Of a DNA stretch of 64,000 bases, positions 29,173-38,502 are shown piece after piece. How positions within the stretch are numbered: the stretch's first letter is position 1; each line of letters begins with the position of its first letter. Under the pieces are notes generated by a model. That model was not told the DNA's origin and did no database searches. It saw only the letters and a program-made list of their open reading frames with translations. Position numbers and translations under genes: made by a program. The DNA comes from Yponomeuta sedellus (lineage: Eukaryota > Arthropoda > Insecta > Lepidoptera > Yponomeutidae), in NCBI GenBank assembly GCA_934045075.1, contig CAKOGX010000007.1, positions 1-64,000 of the forward strand, given 5' to 3'.

Positions 29173-31350
29173 ATGGAGTCCGTTCAGAAAAAGATATTAC
29201 CCCAGGAGGGTACCTGCTTGTCAGGAGAATCCCTCCCCGGCGCCACCTCGGCGCCGGGCTGCCCCTCGTATTCTGGGGGGGGCACCAACGGCTTTTCCTC
29301 CTTGAGGCCATCGGCCTCAAGTGAGTTCATTGACACTGCCACGGGTAGTTTTGTCGCTTCTGGCGCCACAAGTGGCGTTGGAAGCGGCAAGGTCGTGGCA
29401 GACCACGTGGTGGGGAATTCGTCCAGCGACGATATGGAGCTGGAGTTTTCCAGGCCAACGAGTCGCAGTTCCATGCGACTCGGAGGCGGTAAGCGGACGC
29501 TGTCTGACCGATCAGCGTCTGCTTCCAGCGTAGAACGGGGTATCTCTGCGACCTCCAAACGAGGCAGGGGGCGTCCGCCTTCCACAGGCGAATATGTGGG
29601 AATGGGCAAGACTCTCTCTGAAAAGAGAAGATTAGAGCGGGAGCAGAGGCGCCTGGAGGCTGAACGTGACATCGGGCAGAAGGCCGAGCAAGCAGAAAAG
29701 GCGCGCCTGCTAACACATAGGCGGACTGAGGCTGTGCCGACTGGAGACGAGACGCAGTCCACCGCTAGCTTGAAGGAGTTGGCGGAAAAGGACATTGGCA
29801 TCTTGCTCAATGTTGCCGCAAAGTCAGGCAATATGAAGGGCACGTTCCAGAGGGCAATGAAGGATGCGGTGTTCTCCCTCAAAACAATCGTCCTCAATCT
29901 TGCGGAACGCAGCGTGAGCGAGGAGACGCGCCTGCTCCAGGCGGACAATGAGCGTCAGCGTCAGAACAACGAGCGTCAGAGCCGTGAGATAGAGGAGCTC
30001 CGAAAGGAAGTGGCGCATGTCCGCGCGCTGCTTGAGAAGCAGTGCAGCGCTCCTTCCCCACATGCACTTACTGCACCTGCGGAAGTCTTGGGCCAAGAAG
30101 ACCTCGTTCGCTCCATCGTGCTCCAAGTGGGCACCATGATGAACGCCCGATTCGAGGCTATTGAGGACCGGCTTTTACCAGCCACGCCAGTCCGCCCACC
30201 TTTGAGGAACAGAAGCTATGCTCAGTCTGTTACTGGACCTGGCGCTTCCACAAGGCCTGCTCGGACTGCCCAACCACCTTCGAGACAAAGGAATTCCTCT
30301 CCTGTCCTGACTAGGCCAAGCACTTCGGCGAAGTCTCAGCCTTCTCAGAAGGTGGGCCCGGCCGGAGCAGTAGAGGGACGGAAGTCCCAAAGTACAGGCA
30401 GGCAGCCGGCACCCTCACATGGTGAGCAATGGGTCACTGTTGGCAGAAGTGGACGACCTGCGGCCCGATCGCAGTCTTCCATTGTGGTCCGGCCAACTCC
30501 CGCCGTCAGCCAATCGGCACCGGCTCGCAAAAACAAGAGGAGAAAGAAGGCCAATCTTCGCACCCCACTCTCGGCAGCGGTGACTATAACCGTGCCACCG
30601 GAAAGCGGCCTCACCTACAGCTGTGTCCTTGCGGAGGCCAGAGCTAAGGTTGATCTGGCCGCGATGGATATAGCGGGCCTAAAGTTCCGCACGGGTGCCA
30701 CTGGCGCCCGAGTTTTGGAACTCCCAGGCACGGAAAGTGGTCCGAAAGCCGATCAACTGGCCTCCAAACTAAGAGAGGTGCTTCCAACATGCGTCCGAGT
30801 TGCCAGACCAACAAAGTGCGCAGAAATCCGAGTGTCTGGTCTGGACGACTCGGTAAGCAAAGAGGACGTCGCGGCTGCTGTCGTCCGGCGCGGGAGCTGC
30901 CAGGCCGAGAACGTCAGGGTCGGGGAAATTCGTCGCAGTGACTTTGGTGGTGGTACCATCTGGGTTCAGTGTCCTGTGGCGACCGCCAGTCTGTTGGCGG
31001 AGGACGGCCGTCTTTTGGTTGGCTGGAGTTCTGCCAAGGTGGTGACGTTGGAACCGAGGCCCATGAAGTGTTTCCGATGTCTGGCAATTGGACACACGGG
31101 CCTCCGGTGTACCTCCTCGACAGACCGTAGCCGTTTGTGCTTCCGCTGCGGTGGTCCTGACCACAAGGCGGCCACGTGCTCGGCAAAGCCGCACTGCCCA
31201 TTGTGCGCGGATGCGGGCCGGCCTGCCGATCATTTGATCGGGGGCAAAAAGTGCGCACCCCCTCCTAAGAGCAAGAAGACGACTGCAGCGACCACAGCCG
31301 TCACACAAGAGAGCCGGGCCCAATCACAAGAGGCGATGATGACTGGTTAG
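29173..31350 (+). CDS. S1 ORF1: gag-like zinc-knuckle protein
   Basis: 725 aa. The N-terminal 150 residues are Ser/Gly-rich and probably disordered. Residues about 150-300 are highly charged and likely coiled coil (EKRRLEREQRRLEAERDIG, ETRLLQADNERQRQNNERQ). A basic Ser/Pro linker follows, then a conserved domain of about 470-625 (AAVTITVPPESGLTYSCVLA, KCAEIRVSGLDDSVSKEDVA). Three Cys/His knuckles come next: CFRCLAIGHTGLRC (633-646), CFRCGGPDHKAATC and CPLCADAGRPADH..C. The layout matches S2 ORF1 and known SART/R1-type ORF1 proteins. The TAG stop (31348-31350) is two bases before the ORF2 ATG (TAGCTATG), suggesting termination-reinitiation coupling. Confidence 0.9.
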   Translation: MESVQKKILPQEGTCLSGESLPGATSAPGCPSYSGGGTNGFSSLRPSASSEFIDTATGSFVASGATSGVGSGKVVADHVVGNSSSDDMELEFSRPTSRSSMRLGGGKRTLSDRSASASSVERGISATSKRGRGRPPSTGEYVGMGKTLSEKRRLEREQRRLEAERDIGQKAEQAEKARLLTHRRTEAVPTGDETQSTASLKELAEKDIGILLNVAAKSGNMKGTFQRAMKDAVFSLKTIVLNLAERSVSEETRLLQADNERQRQNNERQSREIEELRKEVAHVRALLEKQCSAPSPHALTAPAEVLGQEDLVRSIVLQVGTMMNARFEAIEDRLLPATPVRPPLRNRSYAQSVTGPGASTRPARTAQPPSRQRNSSPVLTRPSTSAKSQPSQKVGPAGAVEGRKSQSTGRQPAPSHGEQWVTVGRSGRPAARSQSSIVVRPTPAVSQSAPARKNKRRKKANLRTPLSAAVTITVPPESGLTYSCVLAEARAKVDLAAMDIAGLKFRTGATGARVLELPGTESGPKADQLASKLREVLPTCVRVARPTKCAEIRVSGLDDSVSKEDVAAAVVRRGSCQAENVRVGEIRRSDFGGGTIWVQCPVATASLLAEDGRLLVGWSSAKVVTLEPRPMKCFRCLAIGHTGLRCTSSTDRSRLCFRCGGPDHKAATCSAKPHCPLCADAGRPADHLIGGKKCAPPPKSKKTTAATTAVTQESRAQSQEAMMTG

Positions 31351-31352
31351 CT

Positions 31353-34300
31353 ATGGCTGCCACACTTCGCCTCCTCCAGGGAAATCTCAACCACTCCGCT
31401 GGTGCGCAGGATTTATTCCTGCAAACCATGCTGGAGTGGTCGATCGACGCGGCGGTGGTTGCTGAGCCCTACTTTGTGCCCAGTAACAATAATTGGGCCG
31501 GTGACCTGGACAATCTGGTCGCCATAGCGGTCAGTGTCGGTTCGCAGGCTCCACCTCTCGTTGTTAGGGAGAGAGGCTCGGGCTTTGTCATGGCCTCTTG
31601 GCGGGGGTTAACTCTAGTTGGAGTATACTTCTCGCCAAATAGGTCCGTGGCAGAGTTTGAGGTTTTCCTCGACGGAATGGGAGCGGCCATTGGTAGGGCA
31701 GCGCCCAGCCAGATCGTCGTCCTCGGCGACTTCAATGCCAAGAGCGTGGCTTGGGGTTCTCCGAGGACGGACGTGCGCGGTGAGACAGTCTGTGAGTGGG
31801 CACTGACGTCGGGTATGGTCCTTCTTAACAGAGGTTCTGTGAACACATGTGTAAGGCAGCAGGGGGGGTCGATAGTGGACTTATCGTTCGCTACCCCTGC
31901 CCTTGCGCCGTGTATCCGGAACTGGCGCGTCGTGGAGAATGTGGAGACCTTGTCTGACCACCTCTACATCCGCTTCGAAATCGCTTCGTCGGAGGTGGGG
32001 GTGGCCGGGCAGCCCACTGGACACGATTCAGTGTTCCCACGATGGTCTTTGGCGATGCTGGACCGGGACCTGCTTGTTGAGGCCTCTATCGTCCAAGCGT
32101 GGGTCTCGCAATCCGTGGAACCTGTGGAGGAGGTTGACACGGAAGCCTTGCGTCTGCGGGACATGCTGACGGAAGTGTGCGACGCAGCTATGCCCCGCGC
32201 AAAGCGACGCAGCCCGAAGCTTGAGGTGTATTGGTGGTCGTACGATATCTCCCAGCTCCGGTCGGAGTGCACGGTGGCACGCCGCCAATACACTCACTAC
32301 CGCAGACGCCGGGTTCGGGATGAGGCGCAGACGGAACACCTTTACAGCACATACCTGGCGGCCAAAAAGGCATTGCAGCTCGCTATCAGCCGAGCCAAGG
32401 CCGCTGGAAGAGAGTCCGTCTTGCAGACCCTCAACTCGGACCCGTGGGGCCGCCCGTATCGTGCGGCGCGGGGCAAGCTGCGCAACCGGGGACCTCCACT
32501 AACGGAGACTTTGCAGCCGCAACTGTTGGCCGATGTTGTCACCGGCCTATTCCCGGACGCAATGGAGCACACTCCACCAGCTCTGGCTGGGATAGGCATC
32601 GGGGATGGTGGGTCGATGGCCGCAGAGGTTCCTCCCGTGACCGAGGCCGAAGTAGGTGTAGCCCTTCTAAAGCTGCGGGGGAAGAAAACCGCTCCCGGTC
32701 CCGATGGAATACCCGGTCGCGTCCTGGTGGCGGCCATGAAGGAGTTGGAGGAGCAATACAGGGGGCTCCTTGAAGGCTGTCTGACATCGGGACGTTTTCC
32801 GAGGGTGTGGAAAACCGGGAGATTGGTTCTCCTGCAGAAGGAGGGCAGACAGGCAGACTCTCCATCTGCCTATCGCCCGATCGTGCTGCTAGACGAGGCG
32901 GGCAAGCTTTTTGAGCGCATTTTGTCTGCCCGCATCGGCTGGCACCTGCGCGAAGTCGGCCCCGACCTAGCTGAATGCCAGTATGGCTTTCGCTGGGGTC
33001 GCTCGACCATTGACGCCATCCAACGCGTGAGGGACCTGTCGGACGAGGCAACCGGGGCGGGCGGGATAATGCTAGCGGTGTCCCTGGACATAGCCAACGC
33101 CTTCAACTCTCTGCCCTTCGGGTGCATACGGGAGGCGCTCCGATTCCATGCAGTGCCCGACTACCTGCGGCGCATGATCGGAGACTACCTGAAGGACAGA
33201 GAGGTTGTGTACCAGGGACGAGACGGTGGCATGCATCGCCGACTCATGAGATGCGGTGTTCCACAGGGATCGGTCCTAGGACCGCTCCTGTGGAACATCG
33301 GATACGACTGGGTCCTACGTGGTGCGCTGCTGCGCGGGTTGCACCTCGTCTGCTATGCAGACGACACCCTCGTCACGGCGCGGGGGCGCAACTTCGAGGA
33401 GGCGGCCCGTCTGGCCACGGTGGGAGCCACCCACGTGGTCGGGCGTATTGAAGCGCTAGGCCTCAAGGTGGCCTTAAGCAAAACCGAGGCGATCTGCTTC
33501 CTCGGCCGTCGAAGAGCGCCTCCTGCAGGTTCCATAGTGAGGGTGGGCGATGTCCACGTCGAGGTCAGGTCCCAGTTGAAATACTTGGGCCTGGTCCTTG
33601 ACAGCCGGTGGAACTTCGAAGAGCACTTCAGACGTCTGGCGCCGAAACTTATCGGCACAGTGTCTGCCCTCGGAAGGCTCCTTCCGAACACTGGTGGACC
33701 CGACGTGACCTGCCGCCGCCTTTATACCGGCGTTGTGAGGTCGATGGCGCTGTATGGTGCACCTGTCTGGGCGGACGCTCTGAACGCCCGTAATATCGCT
33801 CAGCTGCACCGACCACAGCGAGTGATGGCGATCAGAGCGATACGCGGATACCGGACGGTGTCACACGAGGCGGCATGCGCTCTGGCTGGCACGGTGCCAT
33901 GGGACCTCGATGCCCACTTGCTGGCGTCGGTGTACTGGCGGCGCGTGGATGCACGCCACCGAGGTGTCTTCCCACCACCCGAGGTGGAGCAGCAGTGGAG
34001 GAGGGATGCACGTCGCAATCTCCTGTACCAATGGCAAAGGCAGCTCCAGGAGCCGAAGGCGGGCCTGCGGACCGTGGAGGCGGTTCGTCCTCTTCTAAAG
34101 AAGTGGGTGGACCGTCGACACGGCTCGCTCACCTTCCGGCTGGTGCAGATCCTCACAGGACACGGGTGTTTCGGGAGGTATCTGTGCCGCATAGCCGGAA
34201 GAGAGACGACTGCGGCGTGTCATCACTGCAATAGTGATGAAGACACGTCGCAGCACACCCTGGAGGTCTGCCCGGCTTGGGCGCAGGAGAGAGCGACGCT

Positions 34301-34523
34301 GCAACAGGCGGTAGGCTGCAACATCTCGTTGCCAGCCCTAATAGGCGCAATGCTACAGGGAGAGTCCTCGTGGCAGGCAGTGGTGTCCTTCTGCGAAAAC
34401 GTCATTTTGCGGAAGGAGGCGGCGGAGAGGCTGAGAGAAGACGACCCTTCGTCTCAGCCGATCCGTCGCAGGAGGACGGGACGGAGAAGGAGAGCGTATG
34501 CTCACCTCCTTCCGGCCCCGTGA
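31353..34523 (+). CDS. S1 ORF2: endonuclease / reverse transcriptase
   Basis: 1056 aa. Endonuclease: LLQGNLNHSAGAQDL, E38 in AEPY, GDFNAK with D126, SIVDLSFAT, and SDH with D202/H203. RT: APGPDGIPGRVL, AYRPIVLLDEAGKLFERIL, QYGFRWGRST, SLDIANAFNSLP, GVPQGSVLGPLLWN and YADD at 668-671. The C-terminus has a C-x2-C-x8-H-x4-C motif (CHHC..H..C, 956-973), which R1-clade proteins use in nucleic-acid binding. There is no RNase H domain, unlike T1/T2/T4. All catalytic residues are present. It would nick the C-rich strand of telomeric DNA and prime from there, given the polarity of the insertion. The end is rich in Arg. Confidence 0.92.
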   Translation: MAATLRLLQGNLNHSAGAQDLFLQTMLEWSIDAAVVAEPYFVPSNNNWAGDLDNLVAIAVSVGSQAPPLVVRERGSGFVMASWRGLTLVGVYFSPNRSVAEFEVFLDGMGAAIGRAAPSQIVVLGDFNAKSVAWGSPRTDVRGETVCEWALTSGMVLLNRGSVNTCVRQQGGSIVDLSFATPALAPCIRNWRVVENVETLSDHLYIRFEIASSEVGVAGQPTGHDSVFPRWSLAMLDRDLLVEASIVQAWVSQSVEPVEEVDTEALRLRDMLTEVCDAAMPRAKRRSPKLEVYWWSYDISQLRSECTVARRQYTHYRRRRVRDEAQTEHLYSTYLAAKKALQLAISRAKAAGRESVLQTLNSDPWGRPYRAARGKLRNRGPPLTETLQPQLLADVVTGLFPDAMEHTPPALAGIGIGDGGSMAAEVPPVTEAEVGVALLKLRGKKTAPGPDGIPGRVLVAAMKELEEQYRGLLEGCLTSGRFPRVWKTGRLVLLQKEGRQADSPSAYRPIVLLDEAGKLFERILSARIGWHLREVGPDLAECQYGFRWGRSTIDAIQRVRDLSDEATGAGGIMLAVSLDIANAFNSLPFGCIREALRFHAVPDYLRRMIGDYLKDREVVYQGRDGGMHRRLMRCGVPQGSVLGPLLWNIGYDWVLRGALLRGLHLVCYADDTLVTARGRNFEEAARLATVGATHVVGRIEALGLKVALSKTEAICFLGRRRAPPAGSIVRVGDVHVEVRSQLKYLGLVLDSRWNFEEHFRRLAPKLIGTVSALGRLLPNTGGPDVTCRRLYTGVVRSMALYGAPVWADALNARNIAQLHRPQRVMAIRAIRGYRTVSHEAACALAGTVPWDLDAHLLASVYWRRVDARHRGVFPPPEVEQQWRRDARRNLLYQWQRQLQEPKAGLRTVEAVRPLLKKWVDRRHGSLTFRLVQILTGHGCFGRYLCRIAGRETTAACHHCNSDEDTSQHTLEVCPAWAQERATLQQAVGCNISLPALIGAMLQGESSWQAVVSFCENVILRKEAAERLREDDPSSQPIRRRRTGRRRRAYAHLLPAP

Positions 34524-34788
34524 GGAAATAGCGGATTGGGGTATCCGGCCTCACGAAGCGGAGCGGAGTGCTACGTGTTTCTAGCATTCCGCTCATACCT
34601 GGAGGATAATGGGCAATGGAGGGGTCCACCAGGACTGACGCTGGCGGAGTTGCGGAAGATTGCGAGGGCGTTCCCGCGACTCCGTCGTACGGCGTGAGAA
34701 GGAACACCATGGGGTTTTAGCCGGTAAGAGTCCGGCATAACCCTGTCGCCATCCCCAGCGACAGGGTATCCATGAGGATTTCCCCATG
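34524..34788 (+). promoter_or_regulatory. S1 3' UTR with terminal RNA fold (class S)
   Basis: The terminal fold lies at 34708-34788. Outer stem CATGGGG/CCCCATG (34708-34714 with 34782-34788) ends at the first A of the tail. TTTTAG, inner stem GCCGG/CCGGC, ATAACC and the hairpin ACCCTGTCGC/GCGACAGGGT follow in order. The same parts, with other stem sequences, occur in S2 and SGE-2. Confidence 0.75.
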
Positions 34789-34811
34789 AAAAAAAAAAAA
34801 AAAAAAAAAAA

Positions 34812-34835
34812 GGTTAGGTTAGGTTAGGTTAGGTT
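34812..34835 (+). repeat. (TTAGG)n telomeric tract
   Basis: About 5 units between the S1 poly(A) and the T-run of SGE-1 copy 14. Confidence 0.95.
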
Positions 34836-34851
34836 TTTTTTTTTTTTTTTT

Positions 34852-35667
34852 GGTAACGCGGGGGAATGCATTTACGCACTTCACCACTCTGCTGTCAGGG
34901 GACAACAGAGCGGCTTCGTGTGGGACTCCCAGCCCGAGGGCTGGACTACCCACTAAACCCCCGCGGTGATCCTCCTCTCCTCTACCGGGTCGCGGGGTAG
35001 GCCAAAGGTTAAATCACCGCGACCCGGCAAGAGGTCGCCCCTCCACGTGAGGGGCTCGACTGGTGGGGGAGCCAGAGTGGCTCCCCAGCGGCGCCCCCTG
35101 CCCCATCGCTACGACGGGGCAAGGAAACGCCGCATCTTCTCGGGGGGGCCATAAAGGCCCCCATACGCTCCAATGCGCCGCCCCCCCACATCACATTGCT
35201 AAAACAATGGGACTAGAGGGGGCGGCGCATCGCTGCGAGGCCCGTCGCGTCGCTCACCAGCGCTTCTCTGAGAACAGAGAAGGTGGAGAGCGAGCGCGCG
35301 GGCCCTCTCTGTGCCGGAAGGCACCCCCGGATCACGCAGGGGCGCCTTCCGGCCCGCCGTGTTAGAGGCGGAGAGTCCCCTGACCCCCCGCCCACGGCAC
35401 TGATCCGACTGGTACGAGGCGCCCGGAGGCGCCCCCCCCAGCCGGACCTCCTCCTCTTGGTCGCTTGGGTCCCACTCCACGGTGTGAAGCAGGGCCCAAG
35501 CGACTAAACGGTCGCGGTGCTGCCCATACAGCACCGCCACCTACTGACCGCTCAACTCGCAAGCGAGGAGCGGTCCCTCCGCGGTTGCTCTTTGTTTCAC
35601 CGTGGTCCCGCAACCACGGCTACTAAAGCCCCCTCGCCACGACAAGGCGGCAACCGTCGAGGGGGAG
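34852..35667 (-). mobile_element. SGE-1 copy 14 (short form)
   Basis: About 816 bp with J4/2 C-A-A-A and a T-run of about 18. One TTAGG unit separates it from copy 15. Confidence 0.85.
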
Positions 35668-35691
35668 GTTAGGTTTTTTTTTTTTTTTTTT

Positions 35692-36732
35692 GGTAACGCG
35701 GGGGAATGCATTTACGCACTTCACCACTCTGCTGTCAGGGGACAACAGAGCGGCTTCGTGTGGGACTCCCAGCCCGAGGGCTGGACTACCCACTAAACCC
35801 CCGCGGTGATCCTCCTCTCCTCTACCGGGTCGCGGGGTAGGCCAAAGGTTAAGTCACCGCGACCCGGCAAGAGGTCGCCCCTCCACGTGAGGGGCTCGAC
35901 TAGTGGGGGAGCCAAGGTGGCTCCCCAGCGGCGCCCCCTGCCCCATCGCTACGACGGGGCAGGGAAACGCCGCGTCTCCTCGGGGGGGCCATAAAGGCCC
36001 CCATACGCTCCAATGCGCCGCCCCCCCACATCACATTGCTAAAACAATGGGACTAGAGGGGGCGGCGCATCGCTGCGAGGCCCGTCGCGTCGCTCACCAG
36101 CGCTTCTCTGAGAACAGAGAAGGTGGAGAGCGAGCGCGCGGGCCCTCTCTGTGCCGGAAGGCACCCCCGGATCACGCAGGGGCGCCTTCCGGCCCGCCGT
36201 GTTAGAGGCGGAGAGTCCCCTGACCCCCCGCCCACGGCACTGATCCGACTGGTACGAGGCGCCCGGAGGCGCCCCCCCCAGCCGGACCTCCTCCTCTTGG
36301 TCGCTTGGGTCCCACTCCACGGTGTGAAGCAGGGCCCAAGCGACTAAACGGTCGCAGGGGACAGGGAGAGAGGCGCACCGCAATACCAGCACTCCTCTTC
36401 CCCCGCGACCCCACCGCGTCCGCCATCAACCGGTGGCGGCCCCGGTAAGGCCGCGGCAGGCAGGGAGAGCGGCGCACCGTAATACCGGCACTCCTCTCCC
36501 GCCGCGGCCTCCTCCTTACGGCTGCGATGCCGCCCATACGACATCGCAGCCCGCCTCAGTGGCGGTGCTGCCCATACAGCACCGCCACCTACTGACCGCT
36601 CGACTCGCAAGCGAGGAGCGGTCCCTCCGCGGTTGCTCTTGGTTTCACCGTGGGTGTGTTCCCGCCCGTAGGCCCCCACGGCTACTTAGCCCCCTCGCCA
36701 CGACAAGGCGGCAACCGTCGAGGGGGGGGGGA
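35692..36732 (-). mobile_element. SGE-1 copy 15 (long form)
   Basis: About 1.04 kb with J4/2 C-C-A-A and P4 CCGTGGG/CCCACGG. The 5' end has an expanded G-run (sense C-run), which lengthens P1. Confidence 0.85.
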
Positions 36733-36795
36733 GGTTAGGTTAGGTTAGGTTAGGTTAGGTTAGGTTAGGTTAGGTTAGGTTAGGTTAGGTTAGGT
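36733..36795 (+). repeat. (TTAGG)n telomeric tract
   Basis: About 12 perfect units before the tail of C1. Confidence 0.95.
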
Positions 36796-36809
36796 TTTTT
36801 TTTTTTTTT

Positions 36810-36903
36810 GTAGTGGGCACACGGTGAAAATCCATCATGGACGCCAGGGAAGGGAGGCCCTGGCAGTGTCGGACTCCTACCGACTAAAAACACCGTGTAC
36901 CCA
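36810..36903 (-). promoter_or_regulatory. T3/T4-type 3'-terminal RNA fold (class T) in C1
   Basis: Sense outer stem CACGGTG/CACCGTG extended by GTGGG/CCCAC, then TTTTTAG, inner stem GTCGG/CCGAC and hairpin GCCAGGG/CCCTGGC. The same fold lies at 50694-50787 and 56610-56703. Confidence 0.75.
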
Positions 36904-37295
36904 CTGTGTGTGAGGTATACCCAGGAGGGGCCGCGCTTTCGGTTTACACTTTCCCTCCAGAGGTATGGGTGATTATGGGTGTAAGTGTAAGTATTTTTGT
37001 GGAGTAGTGATTTTGGTGGGATATAATGTAGGTATAAATATAATTATCAATATATATGTATGAATATGAATATAAATATATAACAATATATAATTATAAA
37101 GAATGGTATGAAGTGTTTAATTGATGAACGAATATTTATGAGGTAGATAAACTTAAAATTTGTTGGAATTAGTGACTGGACACTTGTGTTATTACATAAA
37201 CTATAGTTGTGTTATTGCAGTATCTAAAGATTGGAGATTATTTACAAGGTTTATTAGCTAAGACTTAAGTTAGCTTAGAATTTTATCAGTGATTT

Positions 37296-37368
<73 letters not shown>

Positions 37369-38476
37369 CTGGTAGCTTAGACGTTAGTTAGCTTAGTTTT
37401 TTTTTTTTTTTTCTTTCGGAGGGGAAATCTCTGACAGATACCCGGCGTCTCGGGGAAAACGCCGGGTTATGTGGGGCTTGCACCCACTAAAACCCCTCCG
37501 GTGTTCCGTCTCTCGCCATTCACACCGAGCTACGTGATTCGCAAAGACACCTCCGCAACTCGGCTGGCGACCCCGTCCCCACCTTTTGCGTTTCCGCATA
37601 GGGTAGCGGTGGAGGAGCCATAGGCGCTCCGCTACCCCCATTCTCTTCATCATAGCATCCATCATATCTTGTTTGTTGTGCTGGTCGCACCAGTTACGAT
37701 CGTGGGTCGCACGTGTGGTGGCGCCCGCTCCACGTCGATCTAGCACGTACCTAGCACCACTCTTCCATCACCTTGTATTTCTGCTCGGCACACCATTCCG
37801 ATCGCGGGGCAAGCGCGTGGTGACGCCCGGCCCGCGGTCTGGCATGTATAACGAGCCATTCATTCATCTTCTGTCACTGATCGTACCGTACTAGACGCGG
37901 GTCGCAGGTCAGTGACGAGCGCTCCGCGCCAGCCGGAAGGCACGATCTGAGCGCCATCCCTCTCCTCGTCTTATGTGACGGTCGCACCAGTTACGATCGT
38001 GGGTCGCACGTGTGGTGGCGCCCGCTCCACGTCGATCTAGCACGATCCGAGCACCACTCATCCATCACCTGGTATATCTGCTCGGCACACCATTCTATTT
38101 TAATGGTGTGCTCGGCACACCATTCAAAATATTTTTAAAACTATTTATTACTAATTAAAATGAGAAAATTACTTAAAATTAAATATCTCCCGAACCCGTA
38201 AACTAAAAAATTCCAAAAAATACCTAAAAATTAGCTTAAATCTAGCCTAAAATTACTGTTTATATTAATTTTAAAAATTTACAATTTTAGACTGACTTTT
38301 ACTATTTAAACCAATTTTTTTACTATTTTAATTCTACTCCAGACACTATTTAATTTAATTAACTAAAAAAGTCCAATTTCAATTCTTCGCTGGAGCGCGC
38401 ACAAACAAGCAGTTGCAGATTTTCGAAAAATGTGTTGGGTCCAAAGTTATTGACTTCTTAATTTTGAATTTTCAAA
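36810..38476 (-). mobile_element. C1: composite of T3/T4-type 3' end, S2-type 3' UTR and T2-type 5' end
   Basis: Three pieces share one sense direction (right to left). 38476-38124 is the first 353 bases of a T2-type element, apparently identical to 26763-26411. About 38095-37413 is the last 683 bases of an S2-type 3' UTR up to its end. A T-run (37397-37412) follows, then 37396-36810, the last part of a T3/T4-type 3' UTR with its terminal fold and A tail. The outer edges are TTAGG. The order fits one reverse-transcription event that jumped twice between RNAs, first at an internal A-run, then onto the 5' end of a T2 RNA. A small fold-back lies at the second junction. Confidence 0.8.
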
Positions 38477-38502
38477 GGTTAGGTTAGGTTTTTTTTTTTT
38501 TT

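Larger units (their letters stand above)
28689..34811 (+). mobile_element. S1: full-length SART-polarity retrotransposon
   Basis: 6.1 kb: 5' UTR 28689-29172, ORF1, ORF2, 3' UTR 34524-34788 and a 23-nt poly(A), flanked by TTAGG. Insertion falls at GGTT|A, matching the position I recall for Bombyx SART1 (between T and A of TTAGG). Both ORFs are intact, so it is a candidate active element. ORF2 lacks RNase H. Confidence 0.9.

Noticed and set aside
29184..29948. 254-codon minus-strand frame inside S1 ORF1
   Set aside because: Shadow of ORF1; no domain, and no counterpart in S2.
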